Notes under the pieces: model-generated
Told to the model about the DNA's origin: nothing
What the model saw: only the letters and a program-made list of their open reading frames with translations
Database searches by the model: none
Program-made: the position numbers and the translations under genes
Shown: positions 25,052 through 33,590 of the stretch, in pieces
Layout of the letters: every line of letters starts with the position of its first letter
Numbering within the stretch: the first letter of the stretch is position 1
DNA from: CAWJMF01 sp963843945
GTDB lineage: Bacteria > Vulcanimicrobiota > Vulcanimicrobiia > Vulcanimicrobiales > Vulcanimicrobiaceae
NCBI GenBank assembly: GCA_963843945.1
Contig: CAWJMF010000001.1
Location: 186,001-250,000 of the forward strand
Direction: 5' to 3'
DNA: 64,000 nucleotides

Positions 25052-25776
25052 GCTGCGGCCCCGGCCAGCGGCGAGGCCCCGGAACCGCGCCAGCTCAACA
25101 CGACGATCGGCGTTTGCTCGTCGCCGTTGCCGTGCGGGTTCGACTCGAGCGCGGCGCGCACGCGTTCGCGCTCGACGCCGGGCGAAGCGCCCAAGATCTT
25201 CGCGATGCCGAGGTCGTTGGCATCGACGATCACCGCGTGCGTGCCCGTCTGCGCGGCGATCGCGCCGGCGGCGCCCTCGGGATCTTCAGGCCCGAGCACG
25301 ATCGTGCGCTCGAAGGGCGGCAGCGTGCCGGTGTAACCGTCGATGGCGGAGATCGTCTCGCCCAGCAGCCGGTAGAAAACGCCGCGCTGACCGGCTAACC
25401 GCCCGGCGACGTGCGCGCCGGCCGCAAGAACCACTTTCCAAGCGCCGGCTTCATCGATGACGAGCTGCAGCGATTCGGGCTGATTGACGGTCGCGAGCGC
25501 CCCGGCGCGGCGCGACAGGAAGTACGCGAGGCGGCTCGGCCGGATCGTTTCGGCGGCGATCGCCCGGCCCTGCGCGATCGCGACCGCCGTCTCCGAGACG
25601 GCGACGACGTCGTCCGGGCGCGCGATGCCGGCCACGGCCTCCGCGACGACGCAAGCCACGTCGTCGCCCGCCCGCACGAGCCGCGTGCGGACTGGAATTG
25701 CGACCAGCTGCGCGGCGAACGGCGCGCGCCGCGTTGCGGGCGCCGAACGTCCGATGACCGTCACGGCCTCAGGCAT
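25048..25776 (-). CDS. CofE-family (F420-0:glutamyl ligase superfamily) protein inside the dcw cluster
   Basis: 242 residues from ATG 25776. It contains DDVVAVSETAVAIAQGRAI, a segment typical of the F420-0:gamma-glutamyl ligase superfamily, and HAVIVDANDLGIAKILGAS with the conserved DANDLG, plus GDDVACVVAE near the N-terminus. CofE adds glutamate to coenzyme F420; the relatives in bacteria without F420 have no settled role. Here the gene overlaps murF by eight bases and mraY by four, so it is co-translated with peptidoglycan-precursor enzymes. A role modifying a cell-wall precursor or nucleotide-sugar peptide is an inference; no other F420 genes are seen. Confidence 0.8.
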   Translation of the reverse strand: MPEAVTVIGRSAPATRRAPFAAQLVAIPVRTRLVRAGDDVACVVAEAVAGIARPDDVVAVSETAVAIAQGRAIAAETIRPSRLAYFLSRRAGALATVNQPESLQLVIDEAGAWKVVLAAGAHVAGRLAGQRGVFYRLLGETISAIDGYTGTLPPFERTIVLGPEDPEGAAGAIAAQTGTHAVIVDANDLGIAKILGASPGVERERVRAALESNPHGNGDEQTPIVVLSWRGSGASPLAGAAA

Positions 25777-27158
25777 AGACGGCCCGCAGCCCTTCGCGGA
25801 TTTCCTCGAGCTTGTAGCGGCGCGAACCTTTGAGTAACAGCACGTCGCCGGGACGCGTCCGCTCGCGCAGCAGCGCGATCGCCTCGGCGTTCGTGGCGAA
25901 GCGCAGCGTGCGTTCGGCCGGAAAACCGGCAGCCCGCGCGCCGCGTTCGAGCTCGGCCGCAAACTCGCCGCCGGCCAGCAGCCAGTCCAGGCCCGCCTTG
26001 GCCGCAGCCGCGCCGACTCGCTCGTGCATTGCGGCCGCGTCGTTCCCGAGTTCCGCCATCCCGCCGAGCACCGCGAGCCGCCGTACGGCGCCTTCGCGCG
26101 AGAACGAGTCGAGCGTCGCGAGCGTGCCGCTCATCGACGCGTTGTACGCGTCGTAAATCACCTCGAAATCGCCGATGCGCACGCGCTCGTAGCGGCCCGC
26201 GGGCAAGACCAGGCCCGGGATCGCCGCCGCCACCCGTTCGGCCGGGAGCGCCGAGCGCGAGCGCGCCGGCCACGGCTGCCGCGAGATTGGCGAGGTTGTG
26301 ATCGCCCGGTACGTCGCACGCGATCGCGAACGTGCGGGAACCGCCCGGCTCGTGCACGACGAGCCGCTCGCGGCCGACCAGCAGCGTCTGCCGCGCTCCC
26401 GCCGGTTCGTGCGCCGCGTCGCCGCTCGCGCGCGTCGCGAACCATTCGACGCGTTCGCCGAGCGTCGGTGCGCGCCGGCGCGAGACGGCGTCGTCGAAAT
26501 TCAGGACGGGCAGCGCGCCAGTCGCAAAGATCCCCCACTTCGTCTGCGCGAGCCGCTCGGGCGAGCCCATGATCTCGAGGTGCGCGTCGCCGATGTTCGT
26601 GAGGATCGCGACGTCGGGAAGCGCGGCGCGCGCCAACGGCTCGATCTCGCCGAAGTGCCGCGCACCGATCTCGACCACGAGCGCGTCGACGCCGGGTTCG
26701 AGCCCGAGCAGCAGCTTCGCGACGCCGAACTCGTTGTTCTCGTTGGCAAGCGTGGCCGCAACGTGCCAATCGGTAGCGCGTTCGAGCAGTTGCGTCAGCA
26801 GCGCTTTAGTCGTGGTTTTGCCCACGCTCCCGGTGATCGCCGCGACCTTTGCGTGCGAACCAAGGCGCGCCAGCCGTGCGAAGGCGAGCAGCGCGAGGGT
26901 CGTGTCCGCGACGACGAGCGCGGGAACCCCGGTAGGCACCACGGCCGCGTCGGCGACGACGAGCGCCGCCGCCCCGCGCGCCGCGGCTTGCGCGGCGAAG
27001 TCGTGTCCGTCGAACGAGGCGCCGCGCAGCGCGACGAACACCTCGCCGGGTTCGAGCGTGCGCGAGTCGGTCGAGATCCGAAAGGCCGAGGGGAAGCTCG
27101 CGCCTGACAGCACGCGTGCACCGCTTGCGACGATCGCGGCGTCCCGCTCGACGGTCAT
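25769..27158 (-). CDS. murF: UDP-MurNAc-tripeptide--D-Ala-D-Ala ligase MurF, with a frame break
   Basis: Two overlapping frames together give a complete MurF of about 462 residues. The N-terminal frame has FRISTDSRTLEPGEVFVALR, P-loop ITGSVGKTTTKALLTQ and ATLANENNEFGVAKLLLGLE. The C-terminal frame has VIYDAYNASMSGTLATLDSF and LLKGSRRYKLEEIREGLR. They join around 26244-26246, where a GGG run (CCC in the coding sense) carries one base too many; removing it gives GALALGAPAERVAAAIPGL. No stop or slippery signal suggests programmed frameshifting. ATG 27158 overlaps the murE stop. Sequencing error is the likeliest cause. Confidence 0.93.
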
Positions 27159-28633
27159 CCTGCCTCCGAGCGCGCGGCTAACGCTCCGCGTACTTCGTCG
27201 CGATCGTCAAAATGCCCGACGGTCTCGCCCACGATCTGGTAGGTTTCGTGGCCTTTGCCGGCCACGACGATCGTGTCGCCGGGTTTCGCCTCGCTGACGG
27301 CACGCCGGATCGCTGCGCGCCGGTCGAGCTCGACGCCGACCGCTTCGCGTTCGTCGACGCCCGCCAGAATATCTTCGACGATCGCCGCCGGCTCTTCACT
27401 GCGCGGATTGTCGCTCGTGACGATCGTGCGGTCGGCCAGCGCGGTCGCAATGCGTCCCATCTCAGCGCGTTTACCCCGGTCGCGATCGCCGCCGCAGCCG
27501 AAGACGGCGATCACGGCGCCGTGCGAGGTCTCGCGTACCGCCATCAGCACCGCGGCCAGCGCGTCGGGCGTGTGCGCGTAATCGACGACGACCTCGACCC
27601 CGCCCGCCTCGAAGCTCTCCATCCGCCCCGGCACCGGTTCGGTCGCGGCAAGCGCGCTCGCGCTGGCGCGATCCTCAATGCCGAAGCGCCGCGCGACGCA
27701 GATCGCCGCAAGCGCGTTGGAGACGTTGAAGCGGCCCGGAAGGGGTAGGCTGAAGCGCAAACCGTCGAGCGTAAAGCTGCTGCCGCGCGGGCCGAGCGCC
27801 ACGTCGGCCGCATGCGCGCCGGCACGAACGCCGAGCCCGTACGTCCAAACGCGCTCCGCCGGAAACTCCGACGCCCATTGCCGGCCCAGCGGATCGTCGG
27901 CGTTGTAGATCCCGAACGCCGCCGCTTCGAAGAGCGAGCGCTTCGCCGCGGCATAGGCTTCGAAGGTTTGGTGAAAGTCCAAGTGGTCGCGCGTCACGTT
28001 GGTCAGCACGGCGACGTCGACGGTCACGTCGCGTGCCCGCTCGAGCGCGAGCGCGTGCGAGCTGAGCTCGAGCGCGACGGCCGCAGCACCGCGGTCGCGC
28101 ATCTCGCCGAGCAGCATCTGCAGCTCGAGCGCGAGCGGTGTGGTATTGTCCAGCGACCACATCGCGCCGCCGAATTGCGCGCCGAGCGTGCCGATGCGTC
28201 CGCAGCGAATGCCGTTGGCCTCGAGGATGCGCTGCACGAGATGCGTCGTGGTCGTCTTGCCGTTCGTTCCGGTAACGCCCACGATCTCGAGGCTCTGCGA
28301 GGGGTTCCCGTAGAAGGCTGCGGCAAGTTGCGAGAGCGCGCGGCGCGTGTCGTGCACGACGACCGTGGTCACCGCTTCCGGCGAACCGTGCGCGGCGAGG
28401 AAGGCCGCATCGACGACGATCACCTGCGCACCCGCGGCCACGGCTCGATCGACGAAGGCGTGGCCGTCGAAGCGCTCGCCGCGCAAGGCAACGAACATCG
28501 CGCCGGGCCGCACCGCCCGCGAGTCGTGCACGAGTAAGCCGACCGAACGCTCCGCTTCGCCGACGACGCGGGCGTCCTCGAGCGACGCGAGCAGGGGAGC
28601 CAACGCGACGGTTCGGGGTGAGGCCGGGGTCAT
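27155..28633 (-). CDS. murE: UDP-MurNAc-L-Ala-D-Glu--meso-DAP ligase MurE
   Basis: 492 residues. P-loop GVTGTNGKTTTTHLVQRIL, LDNTTPLALELQ and the substrate-selecting motif TSDNPRSEEP; DNPR marks meso-diaminopimelate rather than lysine. The start at 28633 overlaps the ftsI stop (ATGA). It adds the third residue of the stem peptide. Confidence 0.97.
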   Translation of the reverse strand: MTPASPRTVALAPLLASLEDARVVGEAERSVGLLVHDSRAVRPGAMFVALRGERFDGHAFVDRAVAAGAQVIVVDAAFLAAHGSPEAVTTVVVHDTRRALSQLAAAFYGNPSQSLEIVGVTGTNGKTTTTHLVQRILEANGIRCGRIGTLGAQFGGAMWSLDNTTPLALELQMLLGEMRDRGAAAVALELSSHALALERARDVTVDVAVLTNVTRDHLDFHQTFEAYAAAKRSLFEAAAFGIYNADDPLGRQWASEFPAERVWTYGLGVRAGAHAADVALGPRGSSFTLDGLRFSLPLPGRFNVSNALAAICVARRFGIEDRASASALAATEPVPGRMESFEAGGVEVVVDYAHTPDALAAVLMAVRETSHGAVIAVFGCGGDRDRGKRAEMGRIATALADRTIVTSDNPRSEEPAAIVEDILAGVDEREAVGVELDRRAAIRRAVSEAKPGDTIVVAGKGHETYQIVGETVGHFDDRDEVRGALAARSEAG

Positions 28634-30420
28634 AAGCGGGGCTTCGACGCCGGCCCCGCGCGCACCAAGCGGTCGAAGTGCGGCAGAATCCCGGCATGCA
28701 GCATCGCCAGCCGGGCGATCTCGCTGAAAGCGGGAGCGGCGACAACCGAGCCGTAGATTGCGCCCTGCGGCCGGTCGATCTTCACCAAGATGACGTAGCG
28801 TGGCGACTCGGCCGGAATCGTCCCGATGAACGAGGCGACGTATTCGCCCGGGACGTAGGCGCCGTTTTCAGCGATCTGCGCGGTGCCGGTCTTGCCGGCC
28901 GTCGTATAGCCCGGAATCTGCGCCGTCGGGTTGCCCGTACCGCGCGTCACGACGGTGCGCATGAAGCCGCGCAGCGTCGCCGCGGTCGCGGCCGAGATCG
29001 CGCGGTGCTCGACTTCGGTCCCATAGCGGTAGACCAGGTTGCCGCGTTCGTCGAGGATCTCCGAGGCGATGCGCGGCCGCAGCAAGAGGCCCCCGTTCGC
29101 GATCGCGCAGTAGGCGCGCGCCATCGCCAGCGGCGTCGTCGCGATTCCGTGGCCGAACGAGATCGTCGGCAACGTGGTATCGCCCCAAGAATCGAGCCGG
29201 GGAACGATGCCGGGGTTCTCGCCGGGCAAATCGACCTCGGTCGGTTCGCCGAAACCGAAGGCGGCGATCGTCCGCATCATCGTTCGCGCGCCGATCGCGA
29301 GTCCGACCTCGGCCGCACCGACGTTATGGGAGTAATCGACGATTTGCTCGAGCGTTTCGCCGTTACCGCTCGACGCGAGAAAACCGTCTTCGGCGTTGTG
29401 AATGACGTGCGAGCCGATGCGCAGCTCGTCGCGCGCCGGGAAACGCTCCGTCAAGCTGACTTTCCCGCTGTCGAGCGCGGCTGCCGCGGTGATCAGCTTG
29501 AAGGTCGAGCCGGGCTCGTACGCATCGGCCACCGCGCGGTCGCGCCGCTCGTCGGGCGAGTAATGACCGAAGTCGCGTGCGTCGTAGTCCGGGGAGTTGG
29601 CCAGCGCCAGAATCTCGCCCGTCCACGGATCCATCACCAGCGCCGAGCCGCTGCGCGCGTGCCACTTGGCGACCGTTTCGTGCAAGACTCGCTCCACGCT
29701 GTACTGCAAATACGAATCGAGCGTCAAGACGAGAGTGTGACCGGCGTGCGCCGGCACGACGACGTGCGGCGGCGCAAAGGGCAGCGCGCGCCCGAATTGA
29801 TCTGCTTCGAGCGACATCTCGCCGACCGTCCCGCGCAGGATGCCGTCGAACTCGTACTCGATCCCCTCGAGCCCGTTCTCGTCGATGCCGGTGAAGCCGA
29901 GCATCGTCGAAGCGAGCCGCCCGGCGGGAACGAAACGGATTCCCGTGTTCTCGGGGACGACGCTGATCCCGTCGAGCGGGTGCTGCGAAAGCCGGCCGGC
30001 CAGCACGCTCGGAATCTTGCGCTCGACCACGACGTACGAATCGCGCGAGCGCAAGCGCGCTTCGACGAATGGCTCCGGCAAGCCGAGCAGCGGCGCCAAA
30101 GCTTGCGCCGTGGCCGCTTTATCGCGGACGTCGGCCGTCGTCGCGTACACGCTCTGCGACGGAATCGAGCGGACCAGCACCACGCCGTTGCGGTCGAGAA
30201 TCGCGCCGCGCCGTGCAGCCAAATCGACGGTGCGCAGGCGCTGCTCGTACGCGCGATGCGCGAGCCACGGGCCCTGGCGGATCTGCACGACGTAAAGCCG
30301 CCAAATCAAGAAGGCCGCGATGGTCGCAAAGAGATAGAACGCGACCTTCGCGCGCAGGCGGCTCGTGCGCTCGAGCGCCGCGGCTGGACGGCGCGCGACG
30401 TAGGGGCGCGCCGGGTTCAA
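28630..30420 (-). CDS. ftsI: Septal class B penicillin-binding protein FtsI
   Basis: 596 residues. One N-terminal membrane segment (about 29-47), RRGAILDRNGVVL in the pedestal domain, and transpeptidase motifs STFK (in YEPGSTFKLIT), SHN (in DYSHNVG) and KTGT. No PASTA domains. It cross-links septal peptidoglycan. TTG 30420 overlaps the ftsL stop (TTGA), and its own stop overlaps murE. Confidence 0.96.
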   Translation of the reverse strand: MNPARPYVARRPAAALERTSRLRAKVAFYLFATIAAFLIWRLYVVQIRQGPWLAHRAYEQRLRTVDLAARRGAILDRNGVVLVRSIPSQSVYATTADVRDKAATAQALAPLLGLPEPFVEARLRSRDSYVVVERKIPSVLAGRLSQHPLDGISVVPENTGIRFVPAGRLASTMLGFTGIDENGLEGIEYEFDGILRGTVGEMSLEADQFGRALPFAPPHVVVPAHAGHTLVLTLDSYLQYSVERVLHETVAKWHARSGSALVMDPWTGEILALANSPDYDARDFGHYSPDERRDRAVADAYEPGSTFKLITAAAALDSGKVSLTERFPARDELRIGSHVIHNAEDGFLASSGNGETLEQIVDYSHNVGAAEVGLAIGARTMMRTIAAFGFGEPTEVDLPGENPGIVPRLDSWGDTTLPTISFGHGIATTPLAMARAYCAIANGGLLLRPRIASEILDERGNLVYRYGTEVEHRAISAATAATLRGFMRTVVTRGTGNPTAQIPGYTTAGKTGTAQIAENGAYVPGEYVASFIGTIPAESPRYVILVKIDRPQGAIYGSVVAAPAFSEIARLAMLHAGILPHFDRLVRAGPASKPRL

Positions 30421-30848
30421 TGGATCCAGGCGGTGAGCGAGGCGAGGAACGCGCCGCCGTGCGTCGGGGCCGGCGGTTGCGGCAGGCGCGCGACGCTGAG
30501 CGAGGCGCTCTCCTTCATGCCGAGGTCCTTCGCGATGCGCTCCAGGCGCTCGCGCGATTCGAGCGCTCCGAGCCGCTGGTCGAGCTGCGTGGTTTCGTCG
30601 ATCAATTGGGCGCGCGTCTGCGCGTTGCGCGTCAATTCGTAGCTCATGCGCGTGACGTTGGCCATCAAGCCGAGATAGACGAAGACCCCGAGCGTGAGGA
30701 CGGCCAGCGTGAAGACGATCCGCACGACGGAGGCGTAGCGGTCGCGCCGGCTGCGCGCGCGGCGGCGCGTGACGGCGCCGCGGCCGGCGCGCGAGCCGGT
30801 CCGCGGACGCGGGCTATCGGAAAAATCGGGCTGGGTCCGTGCGATCAT
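30417..30848 (-). CDS. ftsL: FtsL/DivIC-like cell division protein
   Basis: 143 residues from ATG 30848, overlapping the rsmH stop (ATGA). Long basic cytoplasmic tail (about 1-38, many Arg), one membrane segment (VVRIVFTLAVLTLGVFVYLG) and a short periplasmic coiled coil (TQLDQRLGALESRERLERIA). Weakly conserved in sequence; the call depends on topology and on lying between rsmH and ftsI, the standard ftsL position. Confidence 0.85.
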   Translation of the reverse strand: MIARTQPDFSDSPRPRTGSRAGRGAVTRRRARSRRDRYASVVRIVFTLAVLTLGVFVYLGLMANVTRMSYELTRNAQTRAQLIDETTQLDQRLGALESRERLERIAKDLGMKESASLSVARLPQPPAPTHGGAFLASLTAWIH

Positions 30849-31709
30849 GCGGCGCGCTCCGCGACGCGGAGCTTGGCGCTGCGGGCGCGCGGATTGCGTT
30901 CGCGCTCGGCTTCGCCGGCCGACAGCGGTTTGCGCGTCAAGACCGAAAGCCGGGGATCGTTTCGAAAGGTTTGCTTCACGATGCGGTCCTCGAGCGAGTG
31001 AAAGGTGATGACGGCGATGCGCGCCCCGGTTTCGGTGCGCTCGGCGGCCGCGGCAAGGCCGCGTTCGAGCGCGCCCAGCTCGTCGTTGACGGCGATGCGC
31101 AACGCTTGGAAGGTGCGAGTCGCCGGGTGGATCCGCTCGCGCCGGCCGCGCACGTGGACCGCGCCCGAGACGAGCCGCGCCAGCTCGAGCGTGCTCTGCG
31201 GAAGGCGGCCGGCTTCGCGGGCGCTCACGATCGCGCGCGCGATTCGCCGCGAAGCGCGCTCCTCGCCGAAGCGGTAAATGAGGTCGGCAAGTTCCGTTTC
31301 GCTCGTCACCGCGAGAAGGTCCGCGCGCGCTCGGGCCGCTGCCCGCACTCATGCGCATATCGAGCGGACCGTCCGTCTGGAAGGAAAAGCCGCGCTCGGC
31401 GCGATCGAGCTGCATCGAGCTGACGCCCAAATCGAAAAGGACCCCGTCAACGCGTTCGATGCCGCGTTCGTCGAGCTCGCGCGCCAGCTCGTCGAAGTTG
31501 CGATGCACGAGTTCCAGCGACGCGGCGAGAGCGGGCGGGACGCGCGCGTTCGGATCGCGATCGAAGGCGAGGACGCGCGCGCCGCGCTCGACGAGAGCGG
31601 CGCTGTGGCCGCCGGCGCCGTAGGTCGCATCCAAATAGAGCCCGCCGGGCCGCACTGCGAGCGCCTCGACGACTTCGGCGAGCAGAACCGGAACGTGTTC
31701 GAGGGCCAC
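30845..31709 (-). CDS. rsmH: 16S rRNA (cytosine1402-N4)-methyltransferase RsmH, with a frame break
   Basis: The N-terminal frame starts at GTG 31709 (VALEHVPVLLAEVVEALAV), with the SAM site LDATYGAGGHSAALVERG and GFSFQTDGPLDMRM. The C-terminal frame continues ADLLAVTSETELADLIYRFG to the end, including AVITFHSLEDRIVKQTF. They join in a GCGCGCGCG run around 31322-31332; one base too many or one CG unit too few breaks the frame. Corrected length is about 288 residues, normal for the family. An assembly error in the CG repeat is likely. Confidence 0.92.
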
Positions 31710-31710
31710 A

Positions 31711-32154
31711 CTAATAGAGGCCCAATTCCGTCGCCAGCGCGGCGGCGTCGGCATCGGAAGGTTTCATCTTGCCGAGCTTGTCCTTGGCCCAGATCTCGAC
31801 GCGCGTCAGCGAACCGATCGCGACGATCTCGCGTTCGATCGCGGCGTAGGTTCGTTGCGCCGCAGGGATCAGCAAGCGGCCCTGCGCGTCGCACGCAGCT
31901 TCGTCGGTATGCGCGAAAAGATGGCGCACGAAACGGCGGTAGCGTTCGTCCTTCACCGGTGCCGCGTCGAGACGCTCGCAAAACGCTTCCCACGTGGCCG
32001 ACGGGTAGAGGGCGAGGCACGCGTCGGGTGGGGCGATCGTTACGATGAAGCCTCCACCCAGACGCTCGCGAAACCGCGCGGGCACGACCAGCCGGCCCTT
32101 GTCGTCAAGGGTGAGCTCGACCCGGCCGGTAAAGCGCGGCAGATCGCGTGCCAG
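31711..32154 (-). CDS. mraZ: Transcriptional regulator MraZ (CUG start proposed)
   Basis: 147 residues with two AbrB-like motifs: TLDDKGRLVVPARFRERL and ACDAQGRLLIPAAQRTYA. MraZ binds repeats in front of its own operon and represses it. CTG 32154 has GGAGG seven bases upstream and gives a normal N-terminus (M-A-R-D-L-P-R-F-T-G-R-V). The in-frame GTG 32178 lies within the third operator repeat, ahead of that Shine-Dalgarno, only about 12 bases from the predicted transcription start. The GTG remains an alternative. Confidence 0.93.
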   Translation of the reverse strand: MARDLPRFTGRVELTLDDKGRLVVPARFRERLGGGFIVTIAPPDACLALYPSATWEAFCERLDAAPVKDERYRRFVRHLFAHTDEAACDAQGRLLIPAAQRTYAAIEREIVAIGSLTRVEIWAKDKLGKMKPSDADAAALATELGLY

Positions 32155-32163
32155 GGGAAGACC

Positions 32164-32198
32164 TCCACTCAAACCCACCAGTTACCACTGGCAACCAC
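32164..32198 (-). promoter_or_regulatory. MraZ operator: four GTGG repeats at exact 10-bp spacing
   Basis: Leftward, GTGGT (32198-32194), GTGGT (32188-32184), GTGGG (32178-32174) and GTGGA (32168-32164), each separated by five other bases. Known MraZ boxes are short TGGG-type direct repeats with about one-helical-turn spacing before mraZ. The first overlaps the -10 box, so bound MraZ should block RNA polymerase. Confidence 0.85.
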
Positions 32199-32225
32199 TA
32201 TAAACCCCCGTGCACGCCTGCGCAA
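32197..32225 (-). promoter_or_regulatory. Predicted dcw promoter (mraZ)
   Basis: TTGCGC (32225-32220), 17-base spacer, TATAGT (32202-32197; 5/6 to consensus). Transcription should begin around 32190, inside the operator array. This is the only good promoter seen ahead of the tightly overlapped dcw genes. Confidence 0.7.
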
Positions 32226-32379
32226 GGCCGCAGCGCGAGGTGTGAAGCGGTGCGAACGCACGTTCGATGCGCGCGGAACGCGCGCGACAAAAACGTCGCC
32301 GGCTGAAACAGCGCAGCGAATGGGCTCGCCGCGAGCGCGACCGGTCCCTTACGGGACGGGCGCCGGGCTCATTTCCGGA

Positions 32380-32931
32380 TTACTGGGGCGGTGCGATCGT
32401 GATCGACTCGTTGAACAGCGAGAAGCGCACGATCGACGTTTTCCCGGACGATTCGGTGTCGATCCGATGCACGCGGCCGTCGCTGCCGATGTACACGGTG
32501 CTCGGGGTCGAGTTGCCCTTGCTCAGCACGGAGTAGAGGTGCAGCGTTTCGCCGTCGACGCTCTTCGTGCCGAGGTCGGTGACGGTCACGTCCTTCGGGT
32601 CGGCCGCGAACGATTGCGCGGTCGACAAGCCGCCCGTCATCCGTCCCATCGAATCGGCCGCGCCGGGCATCTGCATCCAATGCCCGTTCACCTGGACCCA
32701 GGTCGCCGTCCCGATGTGCACGATCTTCGTGGGGCCGATCGTCATTTGCATCTTGTCGGGGACGACGACGTCGCCCTCGCTCGTCTTTCCGGAAGCGTCG
32801 ATCGTAAAGTGATAGGCCGTCAGCTGCCCAAAACCGATGAAGGCGTTTTTCACGTCGTCGGTAGGCGTGGCGAGTGCCGGCGCGGCCAGCGCCGTCACAA
32901 GCAAAGCGGTCGGAACGATACATCCGCGCAT
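32380..32931 (-). CDS. Secreted protein of unknown function (LolA/LppX-like appearance)
   Basis: 183 residues from ATG 32931 with GGAGG five bases upstream. Signal peptide MRGCIVPTALLVTALAAPALA. The mature part begins with a helix, TPTDDVKNAFIGFGQLTAYH, then alternating beta strands (FTIDASGKTSEGDVVVPDKM, GDETLHLYSV-like) as in periplasmic lipoprotein-carrier folds. The similarity is in layout only; no signature motif is visible. It stands alone, oriented like the dcw operon, about 200 bp upstream of which the mraZ promoter lies. Confidence 0.7.
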   Translation of the reverse strand: MRGCIVPTALLVTALAAPALATPTDDVKNAFIGFGQLTAYHFTIDASGKTSEGDVVVPDKMQMTIGPTKIVHIGTATWVQVNGHWMQMPGAADSMGRMTGGLSTAQSFAADPKDVTVTDLGTKSVDGETLHLYSVLSKGNSTPSTVYIGSDGRVHRIDTESSGKTSIVRFSLFNESITIAPPQ

Positions 32932-33101
32932 GAAGCCTCCTCGCCCGCCCCGGGGCAGCGCCGCTCTCCTTAGCCGAGGCGAGCGAGCCGTACCTTCCCG
33001 GCTCCGCGACGTGTGAGGTCCGCGAAGCGCGGGCCACACCTTGTCTGCGCTGCCCGCAAGGCCGGAGGCTGCGGACCGTAGCCGACGAACGGAAGCCCTG
33101 C

Positions 33102-33584
33102 GTGATCCGGACAATCGCCGCTTTTTTTGCGCTTGGCTCGCTCTTCGGCTGCAGTGGCGGGGGCCTGATTCCGTCTGGGCCGCACGGGATGGCCGATGCC
33201 GAAATCCGGCGCCTGGTCGCCATGCAGTCGCTGCGCGCGCACGTCTCGCCGGCGCTGGTCACTGCGATGATCCAGGTCGAGTCGCACGGCGACCCGAGCG
33301 CGGTCAGCGAATCCGGTGCCGCCGGCCTCATGCAGCTCATGCCCTCGACGGCCGTCACATACGGCGTTTCCAACCGTTTTGACCCTGAAGAAAACGTGTC
33401 GGGAGGATGCCGGTACTTGCACGATCTGCTCGTCCGCTATCACAACAACGTGTCGCTGGCGCTCGCCGCCTACAACGCCGGTCCCGGCGCGGTCGACGCG
33501 TCGCGCGGCATTCCGCCCTTCTCAGAGACGCGGGCCTACGTCGCACGCGTCTCGGCCGCGCTTCGCTCGACGCCGATCTTCTAG
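33102..33584 (+). CDS. Lytic transglycosylase lipoprotein (SLT domain)
   Basis: 160 residues from GTG 33102. Lipobox LFGC (Cys17). SLT domain: catalytic Glu in MIQVESHGDPSAVS, GAAGLMQLMPSTA, and NVSLALAAYNAGPGAV. It cleaves glycan strands in the periplasm with 1,6-anhydro product formation. Lies upstream of the Lpt permease gene with a 6-bp gap, probably cotranscribed. Confidence 0.94.
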   Translation: MIRTIAAFFALGSLFGCSGGGLIPSGPHGMADAEIRRLVAMQSLRAHVSPALVTAMIQVESHGDPSAVSESGAAGLMQLMPSTAVTYGVSNRFDPEENVSGGCRYLHDLLVRYHNNVSLALAAYNAGPGAVDASRGIPPFSETRAYVARVSAALRSTPIF

Positions 33585-33590
33585 CTCTTC

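Noticed and set aside
24213..25460. 415-residue + strand frame across mraY and the CofE-like gene
   Set aside because: Antisense shadow; low-complexity Ser/Arg/Ala sequence with no start signal.
26240..26256. Programmed +1 frameshift in murF
   Set aside because: No in-frame stop, stimulatory Shine-Dalgarno or pseudoknot is visible; a run-length error is simpler.
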